Below, in pieces: positions 26,307 to 33,030 of a DNA stretch of 64,000 nucleotides (position 1 is the first letter of the stretch; the number at the start of each line of letters is the position of its first letter). The position numbers and the translations under genes are program-made. Origin of the DNA: CAYLLN01 sp964384375 (GTDB lineage: Bacteria; Planctomycetota; Planctomycetia; Pirellulales; Pirellulaceae); the NCBI GenBank assembly GCA_964384375.1, contig CAYLLN010000014.1, positions 43,020 to 107,019 on the forward strand, in the 5' to 3' direction. The notes under the pieces were generated by a model. The model did not search any database. It was not told where the DNA came from and saw only the letters and a program-made list of their open reading frames with translations.

Positions 26307-26378
26307 GGTGTGGTACGGGAGTCGAACCCGCGACGTCCAGTTCCCTAAACTGGTGCTCTACCCCTGAGCTAACCTTGC
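26307..26378 (-). tRNA. tRNA-Pro(AGG)-like, degenerate
   Basis: The anticodon arm CCAGT-TTAGGGA-ACTGG gives anticodon AGG (codon CCU). T arm and D arm are good, but only four of seven acceptor pairs form (positions 2-4 fail). AGG is rare in bacterial tRNA-Pro. It is the last gene of the array and probably a pseudogene. Confidence 0.6.
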
Positions 26379-26484
26379 CAATATCGCCTCGTCAAAACCC
26401 ATGTTCGGAACACGCCTTACCGACTCACTTGAGGTGGGGGCAGGCGCGCCGCTGGTCCGGCGATAATGCAACTTGCTTCGTAAG

Positions 26485-26556
26485 AGACGCCGGTGGGAAT
26501 CGAACCCACTACGAGCCGCTTTGCAGACGGCTGCCTGGCCGGTTGGCTTCAGCGTC
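26485..26556 (-). tRNA. tRNA-Cys(GCA)
   Basis: The acceptor GACGCTG pairs with CGGCGTC; the anticodon loop CTGCAAA gives GCA; the discriminator is U, as usual for Cys. The D stem has three pairs, with A13-A22, also common in Cys. Position 8 is A rather than U. The trailer begins CTT. Confidence 0.88.
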
Positions 26557-26580
26557 GTTGATTTCGCACCATTTCTTCAG

Positions 26581-26653
26581 CGTCCTCGCCAGGAATCGAA
26601 CCTGGACCTCAACCTTCGCAGGGTTGTGTGCGAATCCGGCACACCCCGAGGAC
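26581..26653 (-). tRNA. tRNA-Arg(GCG), unusual anticodon
   Basis: Perfect 7-bp acceptor (GTCCTCG with CGAGGAC). The anticodon arm CAACC-CTGCGAA-GGTTG gives GCG, reading CGC; bacteria normally use ACG (inosine) for this codon. U8 and A14 are both replaced by G. The trailer begins CTG. Confidence 0.85.
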
Positions 26654-26668
26654 ATAAAAAACTTGCAG

Positions 26669-26742
26669 CAGCCCGCCGAGGAATTGAACCTCGTCTTGCA
26701 GTGTCGAAGACTGCCGTGCGAGGAGCGTCACACGCGCAGGCT
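26669..26742 (-). tRNA. tRNA-Arg(TCG)
   Basis: The anticodon arm GCAGT-CTTCGAC-ACTGC gives TCG (codon CGA). The acceptor is fully paired with one G-U. G8 and G14 replace U8 and A14, and the D loop has no clear GG pair, so tertiary folding may be altered. Confidence 0.82.
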
Positions 26743-26753
26743 GCGTGGTTTAG

Positions 26754-26826
26754 TATCCCGACCTGGATTCGAACCAGGGCTGCGACCTTCGGACGCTCGC
26801 GTGCAAATCCGCTACACCATCGGGAC
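26754..26826 (-). tRNA. tRNA-Arg(CCG)
   Basis: Anticodon loop GTCCGAA, anticodon CCG (codon CGG). The acceptor GTCCCGA pairs with TCGGGAT through one G-U; U8, A14 and the GG of the D loop are present. One G-G mismatch lies in the anticodon stem (30-40). Confidence 0.9.
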
Positions 26827-26831
26827 ATGAG

Positions 26832-26901
26832 CACGAGCGCGAGGAGTCGAACCCCGTGGAGCAGTTTTGGAGGCTGCCGGCTCTCCCAGGAGCACACTCG
26901 T
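26832..26901 (-). tRNA. tRNA-Trp(CCA)
   Basis: The anticodon loop CTCCAAA gives CCA. The acceptor ACGAGTG pairs with CGCTCGT; discriminator G as in Trp tRNAs. The D loop is short and pair 31-39 is a C-A mismatch. Confidence 0.88.
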
Positions 26902-26932
26902 GTATTGCGGCTCTTCCGCGAAGAGCAGTCAG

Positions 26933-27006
26933 GGTATCCGAAGGGAGTCGAACCCTTACCTCCTGGTTCACCGCCAGGCGTGCAGAACCCCTACACCACA
27001 GACACC
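26933..27006 (-). tRNA. tRNA-His(GTG) with G33
   Basis: The arm CCTGG-CGGTGAA-CCAGG gives GTG. G at -1 (27006) opposite C73 (26933) is the classic His identity pair. The normally invariant U33 is G. D and T arms are regular. Confidence 0.88.
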
Positions 27007-27009
27007 ATG

Positions 27010-27085
27010 AGGAACGCGGAATGCAGAATTCGGAACGCTGAGTTGAGAGAACTCTGCATTCCGCGATCCGAATTCCGCACTGCAT
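27010..27085. repeat. GGAACGCGGAATGCAG-type dispersed repeat between tRNAs
   Basis: The words GGAACGCGGAATGCAGAATT and, in the opposite sense, CTGCATTCCGCGATCCGAAT flank a short centre, giving a loose inverted repeat within the largest spacer of the array. The words match those at 25941-25966 and 38069-38090. Confidence 0.7.
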
Positions 27086-27090
27086 TCAGT

Positions 27091-27161
27091 GGACCGGCCG
27101 GGGAATCGAACCCCGATCTCCTGGTTGCAGGCCAGGTGTCTTGCCGTTAGACGAGCAGCCC
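27091..27161 (-). tRNA. tRNA-Ala(TGC)-like with C33
   Basis: The arm CCTGG-CCTGCAA-CCAGG gives TGC with C at 33. The acceptor has mismatches at 3-70 and 5-68; a G-U lies at 2-71 rather than the usual Ala G3-U70. D arm GTCT...AGAC is good. Charging by AlaRS is doubtful. Confidence 0.75.
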
Positions 27162-27183
27162 AATTTCCACTTGCGCGGACAAG

Positions 27184-27252
27184 TAGCGGGTCCGGGGGTC
27201 GCACCCGGCACTCCGGACTTATGAGGCCCAGATGGGCGCTGGCCCACCCGCG
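27184..27252 (-). tRNA. tRNA-Met(CAT), initiator-like and divergent
   Basis: The loop CTCATAA gives CAT. The gene starts CGCGGGT and pair 1-72 is a C-U mismatch, as initiators have an unpaired 1-72. The D arm is abnormal, G replaces U8, and the T loop is TGCGACC instead of TTCGANY. Confidence 0.78.
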
Positions 27253-27258
27253 ATGTAG

Positions 27259-27329
27259 TGACCCGTGCGGGATTCGAACCCGCACTGCCGGATTGAGGGT
27301 CCAGCATCCTGCCGTTAGAAGAACGGGCC
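27259..27329 (-). tRNA. tRNA-Glu(CTC) with C33
   Basis: A good acceptor (GGCCCGT with ACGGGTC) and T arm. The anticodon hairpin has a six-pair stem and loop CCCTCAA, giving CTC (codon GAG) with C at 33. Confidence 0.82.
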
Positions 27330-27343
27330 ATGTTTTTCGTCAG

Positions 27344-27425
27344 TGCGCCGGGCAGGAGTTGAACCTGCAGAGCCCGGAGGCGGGTGGGTTACAGCCACTT
27401 AGGCTTGCCAATGCCCAACCGACGC
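27344..27425 (-). tRNA. tRNA-Tyr(GTA)
   Basis: 82 nt with a long variable arm as expected for bacterial Tyr. The loop CTGTAAC gives GTA. Acceptor GCGTCGG pairs fully with CCGGCGC; trailer CTG. Confidence 0.92.
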
Positions 27426-27441
27426 ATGATTTCCAATCCAG

Positions 27442-27519
27442 TGGCGCGGGTGGGAGTCGAACCCACAAACGATCACGAAGTTCTGAGCTTCGCCGCTTTG
27501 CCAGTTTGCGTACCGGGCC
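27442..27519 (-). tRNA. tRNA-Leu(CAG)
   Basis: The arm CGAAG-CTCAGAA-CTTCG gives CAG (codon CUG). The variable region is 9 nt, short for Leu. One C-C mismatch lies in the acceptor (4-69). Confidence 0.9.
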
Positions 27520-27529
27520 AAGAAATCAG

Positions 27530-27604
27530 CGTCCCCGAGCGGATTTGAACCGCCGATCTCCACCGTGACAGGGTGGCGAGCACTCCGGGCTGCTCCACGA
27601 GGAC
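27530..27604 (-). tRNA. tRNA-Asp(GTC)
   Basis: Fully regular cloverleaf: acceptor GTCCTCG/CGGGGAC, D stem GAGC/GCTC, loop CTGTCAC giving GTC, discriminator G as in Asp tRNAs. Confidence 0.95.
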
Positions 27605-27623
27605 GTTTCGTTCACGATGCCAG

Positions 27624-27695
27624 TAATCCCGGACGGAGTTGAACCGCCATTGCCTGGATGTAAGCCAGGAGTCGTTGCCATTGGACCACGGGACT
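27624..27695 (-). tRNA. tRNA-Val(TAC)
   Basis: The arm CCTGG-CTTACAT-CCAGG gives TAC (codon GUA). Acceptor AGTCCCG/CGGGATT; trailer CTG. Regular apart from one D-stem mismatch (13-22). Confidence 0.93.
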
Positions 27696-27707
27696 GTGTC
27701 AATGCTG

Positions 27708-27790
27708 CGGAAGCCGCGAGACTCGAACCCGCAACGGTATGACCCGCACCTGTTTTCGAGACAGGCTCCTCATCCGGCCGGATGACTTCC
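27708..27790 (-). tRNA. tRNA-Ser(CGA) with palindromic D arm
   Basis: Acceptor GGAAGTC/GGCTTCC, loop CTCGAAA giving CGA (codon UCG), and a long variable arm as in Ser. The normal D arm is replaced by the 16-bp perfect palindrome at 27770-27785, and position 8 is A. Confidence 0.82.
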
Positions 27791-27800
27791 GATTTGCAAG

Positions 27801-27872
27801 TTGCGGGGGTTGGATTTGAACCAACATTGGCGACGTTCAGAGCATCGGGTCCTGCCGTTAGACGACCCCGCA
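27801..27872 (-). tRNA. tRNA-Gln(CTG)
   Basis: Perfect acceptor TGCGGGG/CCCCGCA, regular D arm, loop CTCTGAA giving CTG (codon CAG). Trailer CTT. Confidence 0.94.
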
Positions 27873-27885
27873 TTGTGGAAACAGG

Positions 27886-27956
27886 TTCGGGGAGCAGGAT
27901 TTGAACCTGCATCGCTGGGTTCAAGGCCCAGCAGCCTGCCATTAGCCGATCCCCGA
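27886..27956 (-). tRNA. tRNA-Gln(TTG) with C33
   Basis: Perfect acceptor TCGGGGA/TCCCCGA and a strong anticodon stem CTGGG/CCCAG. The loop CCTTGAA gives TTG (codon CAA) with C in place of U33. Confidence 0.88.
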
Positions 27957-27960
27957 GATT

Positions 27961-28047
27961 CAGGAGTCAGGAGTCAAGGGGCGGAGGGCAGGGAACAGAG
28001 TTGGATTTCACCGCTGTCCTCTCCATCCCCTAGCCACTAGCCCCTTT
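27961..28047. repeat. Short-word repeats in tRNA spacer
   Basis: CAGGAGT occurs twice in tandem near the left edge and TAGCCACTAGCCCC near the right. These resemble the other short tandem words of the window and occupy one of the longest spacers of the array. Confidence 0.6.
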
Positions 28048-28053
28048 CCTCAG

Positions 28054-28128
28054 CTGCGGCGGCAGGAATCGAACCTGCGACGGGGCGGTTAACAGCCGCC
28101 TACCCGTACCAGCACGGGTTCCACCGCA
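28054..28128 (-). tRNA. tRNA-Asn(GTT)
   Basis: Acceptor TGCGGTG/CGCCGCA, anticodon arm GGCGG-CTGTTAA-CCGCC giving GTT, discriminator G. G8 and G14 replace U8 and A14, as in two Arg genes of the array. Confidence 0.9.
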
Positions 28129-28135
28129 ATACGAG

Positions 28136-28209
28136 TCGGCGCGGCTGGAGTCGAACCAGCATCTTCGTGCTCCCGAAGCACGCGGACTTTCCGTTTCTCC
28201 CACACGCCG
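28136..28209 (-). tRNA. tRNA-Pro(CGG)
   Basis: Acceptor CGGCGTG/CGCGCCG with the C1-G72 pair usual in Pro, loop TTCGGGA giving CGG (codon CCG). Trailer CTC. Confidence 0.93.
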
Positions 28210-28217
28210 AAGAAATG

Positions 28218-28288
28218 AGCGCCCAGCGGGAATCGAACCCGCACTTCCGCCCTGGCAAGGCAGTACGCTGCCGTTACATCACGGGCGC
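28218..28288 (-). tRNA. tRNA-Gly(GCC)
   Basis: Acceptor GCGCCCG/TGGGCGC, loop TTGCCAG giving GCC, discriminator U typical of Gly. The trailer is CAT rather than CT. Confidence 0.93.
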
Positions 28289-28322
28289 TTCTCAATCACA
28301 ACCAAATTGTCAAGGAGCGAAG

Positions 28323-28394
28323 AGCACCGGGCCGGACTCGAACCGGCGTATCCGCATTACGGGTGCGGAGTCTTGGCCGCTAGACGACCAGTGC
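28323..28394 (-). tRNA. tRNA-Thr(CGT) with C33
   Basis: Acceptor GCACTGG/CCGGTGC and D arm GTCT/AGAC are good. The loop CCCGTAA gives CGT (codon ACG) with C at 33. Confidence 0.87.
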
Positions 28395-28406
28395 CAAATA
28401 CAAAAG

Positions 28407-28479
28407 TAGGGCCGGCGGGAGTTGAACCCACACCGAGCGGATTAAAAGTCCGCCATGCTGCCTGTTACACCACGACCCT
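28407..28479 (-). tRNA. tRNA-Lys(TTT)
   Basis: Acceptor AGGGTCG/CGGCCCT, arm GCGGA-CTTTTAA-TCCGC giving TTT. Regular in all conserved positions checked; trailer CTT. Confidence 0.94.
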
Positions 28480-28548
28480 GTGAGCCGAGGTGTAGGCGTT
28501 TGCAACGAAGCGTCATTGGTTTGCTCCTTGTTGTCGTACTTCGATGAG

Positions 28549-28620
28549 TGGTAGCCCTGGGAATCGCACCCAGCGCGCCCTGGTTATCAGCCGAGGTTGG
28601 GCAACTAGCCCTCGACTACC
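28549..28620 (-). tRNA. tRNA-Ile(GAT), divergent
   Basis: Acceptor GGTAGTC/GGCTACC, loop CTGATAA giving GAT. G replaces U8, the D loop is only five bases without GG, the anticodon stem has a C-A mismatch (29-41), and the T loop is TGCGATT. Confidence 0.82.
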
Positions 28621-28669
28621 GAGTCGGTGGTGTCAGCGCGCGGAGCGAAGCCAGCCGACGGAAAAACAG

Positions 28670-28741
28670 TGGGCCGGGAGGCGCTCGAATCCTCGTCTGC
28701 GGCTTTTCAGACCGCTGCTAGGCCATCTCAGCTACCGACCC
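28670..28741 (-). tRNA. tRNA-Phe(GAA)
   Basis: First gene of the array in transcription order. Acceptor GGGTCGG/CCGGCCC, loop CTGAAAA giving GAA. The usual G53-C61 pair of the T stem is A-G here. Trailer CTG. Confidence 0.9.
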
Positions 28742-28762
28742 AGGTTGTCTCCAGGCACGAAA

Positions 28763-28794
28763 AAAGCCCGCTGCCATCTATGACACCGGGCTTT
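28763..28794 (-). terminator. Terminator-like hairpin just upstream of the tRNA array
   Basis: An 8-bp stem AAAGCCCG/CGGGCTTT around a 16-nt loop is followed on the minus strand by a run of T. It points towards the array and ends about 20 bp before tRNA-Phe, so it could end an upstream minus-strand RNA or attenuate a leader transcript of the array. Confidence 0.7.
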
Positions 28795-29265
28795 CAAAGC
28801 TCCCGTTGGACTTTGAGCCGAGGGTCAACAGCGCAGCCCGCCGCAAAAGTTCCTGTGCAGCCCGCCGAAATGCGGCGCAGGTCGATCGTTCACCGGCTGG
28901 CCAGCGATACTACCCGTGCATCGTTGCTCGCGTATCGAATTGGTCCGCAAATACGACATAACCGTGTTCCTTGCTACTGCCGCAACTCTCGATGAGTCAG
29001 AGGCGTTTCAAGAGTGAGACGACCAGCCGCACGAAATGGTTCGCGAAAATCGCCCTGTTTTCTCTCTGCGTAATTCCGATGCGCAAAGAGCTCGATTTAT
29101 TTCCCGCGATTCGTCGCTTGGCGTGCTTTTTCATTCGGCTACGCGGAATGTTCCCGCCGCAAACGAACGCTGGCAAGTTTCTCAGGAGGCGCTGCGAGAC
29201 GGGGGCGAGTGGACTAGCATGAAGGCGAAGAAAAATGGGGTCCGTTGGGACGTGGAGCGTGCGGA
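28795..29265. other. Non-coding stretch of about 470 bp upstream of the tRNA array
   Basis: Holds a direct repeat GCAGCCCGCCG (28833-28843 and 28857-28867). It should hold the array promoter (minus) and the promoter of 29266-33021 (plus), but I could not place either with confidence. No RNA gene was recognised. Confidence 0.5.
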
Positions 29266-32200
29266 ATGCGATTGCCGAGACTGATCCTCCTGCTGCTTGT
29301 CGGATATCTGTCGACCATTACCGCGTCGCTAGCAACAGCGGACGAGCGCGAGCAGTTCTTCGAGGCGAAGATTCGACCCGTTCTCGCGGTGACGTGCTTT
29401 CGTTGCCACGGCGACGCGAAGACATCGGGTGAGTTGCGCGTCGATTCGCGTGATCGTTTGCTCGCGGGTGGCGAATCTGGTCCGGCCATCGTGCCGGGCA
29501 AGCCGGAGGAGAGCCTGCTAATCCAGGCGATCTCACGGAAGCCCGATGTCTCGGCGATGCCGCCCGAAAAGGAGCAGACACTCCGGCCCGATCAGGTTGC
29601 CGATTTCGTGGCGTGGGTGAAGGCGGGGGCTGTGTGGCCCGAGAAATCGGCGAAGTTCGCCGCCATCAAGTATTGGGCCTTCGAGCCGCTGCGTGATGTG
29701 AAGCCCCAGGTTCATGACTCGGCCTGGGGAAAGACCAGCATCGATGGTTACATCCGCGCCCGACAGGAACCAGCTGGCGTCAGGCCGGCTCCGGCTGCTG
29801 ACAAAGTAACGCTCCTGCGGCGCGCGACGTTCGATCTGACAGGTCTCCCACCAACACCGGCCGAGGTTGAGGCATTTCTGCGGGATGATTCCCCGGGAGC
29901 CTTTGAAGCGGTGGTCGATCGCCTGCTGCGATCTCCGGCCTATGGCGAAAAGTGGGGGCGGCACTGGCTCGATGTCGTGCGATACGCCGACACGGCGGGA
30001 GAGACGGCGGACTATCCCGCGCCACTGGCCTGGCGCTACCGGAACTATGTCATCGACTCGTTCAATGCCGACAAACCCTACGACGAGTTTCTGCGCGAGC
30101 AAATCGCGGGGGACATTCTGGCACTGCAGGGACCGCCGGAGAAGTATGCCGAGCGAATCACGGCGACCGGATTTCTGGCCATCTCGCGGCGTTTCGGCTT
30201 TGACTCCGAAAACTACCATCACCTGACGATTCAGGACACGACCGACACGCTGGGGCAATCGGTGCTCGGACTCAGCCTGGGCTGTGCTCGCTGCCACGAT
30301 CACAAGTTCGATCCGGTGTCGATGGAGGATTACTATGCCCTCTATGGAATCTTCGATAGCAGCCGCTATGCGTTTCCGGGGTCCGAGCAGAAGCAAAAGG
30401 TCCGCTCGCTCGTGCCGCTGGCGCCGCCCGCCGTATCCGTGCCGAAGTGGCGTGAATTCGAGCGACAGGTTGCCGCCCTCTCGGCGGAATTGGCGCAGCA
30501 AAAGCGAGCGGTTCCCTCGGCGGTTTTGCGGTCACTGCACGACATGGATGGCGACTTTGAGTTGCAAGCACCGGCTGCCGGGGGCAGCAACGGCGTTCTC
30601 GTCCCCCCCTGGTTGTACGAAGGGAAAATCGCCGTCACCAATGCGGCTCAGAGCCCATTCCAGAATCTCTTCCCGGCTGGACGCGTGGGGGCGAGCATTG
30701 CTGCCGACGCCGGACGGTACCGAATTTGCCAGGCGATCCATCCACGGAGGACGGCGAGCGACACCGAGCGGGTATTCGTGAATCTTGATTTTCGAGTGGG
30801 CGGATCAAGCTCCGGGGAGAAGGGGGCACATCGACTTGCGCTGGGTGGACTCGCTGGCGTCCCGGCTGTTGAGATTTTGATTGCCGCGGACACCGTTTCG
30901 CTGCGGAGCGGATCGGCAATCGAAATAATCGGCACGCTGCCGTCCGGGCAGTGGCAGAACCTCCAATTGACGCTGGATCTGAAAAATCGAACTGTTTCAG
31001 GTCGCTTTGGCGCTCCGGGAAACGTCACTCAGTTTGCGGACAAGGGACTAGCTTCTTCCTGGGAAGGAGCGTTGGAGCTTGTTGTCCTGGATTCTGGCGA
31101 GGAAAGCGATCTACCCCGACCGGCGATTGAGCTGGACAACTTGTCGATTCAGGACGCTGAGATTCCCGCAGTCACGAAGGAATTGCCCGCAAACTTGACA
31201 AGTGGAAGCGACCTGGCAGTGCTTACGGGCAAGCTCCAGTCGCTGACAGGAATCGATGGTGACTTTGAGTTGCAGGCCGAGGGATCGCCGCCGGCCAATC
31301 CCTGGGGCCCCGGCCCAAACAGCGTCGTGAAGCTGTCGGCTGGCGCGCAGAGTCCGTTTGCGAATGTCTATGCTCCCGGAACGCTGGGAATCCACATGCC
31401 CAACCGGGGCGATTACGACGGCTTTGGGCAGTCGCTGGCAAACGTGAAAGCCTCGGCAGATGGGAAGCTGTTTGCGAGCTTTGACTTTCGCTGTGCCAAT
31501 CAAGATCGTGGTGGAGACGGAAGTTGGCGATTCTACCTGGGGCACGGACCGGGAAACTCGGCTGCCGTGGAGTTGTTTTTCAGCGGCCGCGAGTTCTTTC
31601 GCCGCAGCGGCGAAGCTCGCGATGTCGTGGGAAACCTCAAAATTGGTCAGTGGTACCAGGTTCAGTTGATTCTCGATCTACCGGCAAAAACGTACACAGG
31701 AACGCTGGCCTGGGAAAAGGAGAAGCTCGAATTTTCGGGGGCGTTCGCGAGCGGATGGGACGGGGTGATCGACTACTGGTTCATCGACAGTTACGGCCAC
31801 ATCGGCGGAGTGCGGCCGGCACTCGATGCCGACAATTTCGCCCTGCAGAACCAGGCAATTCCACCTCTCGATTCACCGGCGAAATCGCGCGAGCAGGCAG
31901 ATGAGGTGCGGAAACAAGTTGCCGAGCTGCGTCAGAAAATCACTTTTCAGCAGGGGGCATTGGATGAACAGGCCCAGGGGCTTCAGAAGCTGCTCGTGGA
32001 TGGGCCGCTGCCGCTGGCTTACGGCGTTTCCGAAGGAACTCCGCACTCCGCACGAATCCACAAGCGGGGCGAGCCCGATCAACTCGGCGATGTCGTTGCG
32101 AGGGGCTTCATTAAAGTTCTCGGAAACTCATCGCTGCCGCAGGATGCGAAGGGGAGCGGGCGGCTGGAATTGGCGCATTGGCTGACGCGGCCCGAAAATC

Positions 32201-33021
32201 CGCTCACGGCGCGCGTGATGGCGAATCGCATCTGGCAATATCACTTTGGCCGCGGGCTGGTGCAGACGCCCAACGATTTTGGATCGCGGGGTCTCCCGCC
32301 GACCGATCCCGAGCTGCTCGATCACCTGGCGACAGAGTTCGTGCGGAACGGCTGGTCGATCAAGTCGTTGCACCGCCTGATCATGCTCAGCACGACCTAC
32401 CAACAAGGTTCGGCAGCAGGTGAATCCCGCGAAGCGGACACTTCCGATCTCTACGCGGGGTTCCCTCGCCGCCGACTCGCCGCGGAGGAAATTCGGGACG
32501 CGATTCTGCTGGTGAGCGGAACGCTCGACCAATCTCCTGCCGAGGGGCATCCGTTTCCGGTGCCGATCTCTTGGGGCTTTACTCAGCACGGCCCGTTCCA
32601 GGCCGTGTACGATCACGACCGACGGAGCGTCTATCTGATGACGCAGCGGCTGAAGCGTCATCCGTTCCTGGCGTTGTTTGACGGCGCCGATCCGAACGCC
32701 TCAACGCCGGATCGTTTGGAGACGACCGTTCCGACGCAGGCCCTCTATTTTCTGAACGATCCGCTGGTTCATGCCAAGGCAGAGGCTTGGGCAACCAAGT
32801 TGATGGCGGATCGCTCCGGCGACCACGAGCGGATCGACCGGGCCTGGCAGCAAGCGTATAGCCGCTTGCCGACGGAAGCGGAGCGGAACGAGGGGGAGCA
32901 ATTCCTGGCTGCTTATCGCACCGAATTGACGGCAGCCGGGGCCGATCGGATCGAATGGCGTGCTCTCGCGGCTTACTTGCGGACCATGATTGCCAGCAAC
33001 GAATTCCTGCACGTGGACTAA
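29266..33021 (+). CDS. PSD1/DUF1549/DUF1553 planctomycete cytochrome-type protein with duplicated concanavalin-like insert
   Basis: The ATG at 29266 (MRLPRLILLLLVGYLSTITA) follows GGAG by 9 nt and opens a signal peptide; a TTG at 29245 is in frame but less likely. The 1,251-residue protein has a PSD1-type cytochrome domain with CFRCH (44-48), DUF1549 (about 150-370) with CARCHDHKF, two related beta-rich blocks beginning MDGDFELQAPAAGG (about 425-645) and IDGDFELQAEG (about 660-880) that look like LamG/concanavalin-type carbohydrate-binding modules, a short coil, and DUF1553 (about 960-1,245). The paired modules suggest binding of a polysaccharide. It is followed 9 bp later by its DUF1501 partner. 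Confidence 0.92.
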   Translation: MRLPRLILLLLVGYLSTITASLATADEREQFFEAKIRPVLAVTCFRCHGDAKTSGELRVDSRDRLLAGGESGPAIVPGKPEESLLIQAISRKPDVSAMPPEKEQTLRPDQVADFVAWVKAGAVWPEKSAKFAAIKYWAFEPLRDVKPQVHDSAWGKTSIDGYIRARQEPAGVRPAPAADKVTLLRRATFDLTGLPPTPAEVEAFLRDDSPGAFEAVVDRLLRSPAYGEKWGRHWLDVVRYADTAGETADYPAPLAWRYRNYVIDSFNADKPYDEFLREQIAGDILALQGPPEKYAERITATGFLAISRRFGFDSENYHHLTIQDTTDTLGQSVLGLSLGCARCHDHKFDPVSMEDYYALYGIFDSSRYAFPGSEQKQKVRSLVPLAPPAVSVPKWREFERQVAALSAELAQQKRAVPSAVLRSLHDMDGDFELQAPAAGGSNGVLVPPWLYEGKIAVTNAAQSPFQNLFPAGRVGASIAADAGRYRICQAIHPRRTASDTERVFVNLDFRVGGSSSGEKGAHRLALGGLAGVPAVEILIAADTVSLRSGSAIEIIGTLPSGQWQNLQLTLDLKNRTVSGRFGAPGNVTQFADKGLASSWEGALELVVLDSGEESDLPRPAIELDNLSIQDAEIPAVTKELPANLTSGSDLAVLTGKLQSLTGIDGDFELQAEGSPPANPWGPGPNSVVKLSAGAQSPFANVYAPGTLGIHMPNRGDYDGFGQSLANVKASADGKLFASFDFRCANQDRGGDGSWRFYLGHGPGNSAAVELFFSGREFFRRSGEARDVVGNLKIGQWYQVQLILDLPAKTYTGTLAWEKEKLEFSGAFASGWDGVIDYWFIDSYGHIGGVRPALDADNFALQNQAIPPLDSPAKSREQADEVRKQVAELRQKITFQQGALDEQAQGLQKLLVDGPLPLAYGVSEGTPHSARIHKRGEPDQLGDVVARGFIKVLGNSSLPQDAKGSGRLELAHWLTRPENPLTARVMANRIWQYHFGRGLVQTPNDFGSRGLPPTDPELLDHLATEFVRNGWSIKSLHRLIMLSTTYQQGSAAGESREADTSDLYAGFPRRRLAAEEIRDAILLVSGTLDQSPAEGHPFPVPISWGFTQHGPFQAVYDHDRRSVYLMTQRLKRHPFLALFDGADPNASTPDRLETTVPTQALYFLNDPLVHAKAEAWATKLMADRSGDHERIDRAWQQAYSRLPTEAERNEGEQFLAAYRTELTAAGADRIEWRALAAYLRTMIASNEFLHVD

Positions 33022-33030
33022 TTTTGACCC

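Larger units (their letters stand above)
26307..28741 (-). other. Array of 24 tRNA/tRNA-like genes covering all 20 amino acids
   Basis: Transcription order (right to left): Phe, Ile, Lys, Thr, Gly, Pro-CGG, Asn, Gln-TTG, Gln-CTG, Ser, Val, Asp, Leu, Tyr, Glu, Met, Ala, His, Trp, Arg-CCG, Arg-TCG, Arg-GCG, Cys, Pro-AGG. Spacers are mostly 5-60 bp. No CCA is encoded; 19 of 24 have CT after the discriminator and 22 of 24 have C there or a C directly following it except Ala and Pro-AGG. Fourteen genes lack a nearly universal feature. Assignments were made by folding each cloverleaf by hand. Confidence 0.85.

Noticed and set aside
26307..28741. Phage or integrative element carrying the tRNA array
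   Set aside because: No integrase, recombinase, attachment repeat or phage gene was seen on either side; only the density of tRNAs suggests it.
26261..28800. Several 60-220-codon open frames across the tRNA array
   Set aside because: They consist of reverse-complemented tRNA sequence (recurring ESNP, GIEPR and similar phrases) and overlap well-folded tRNAs.
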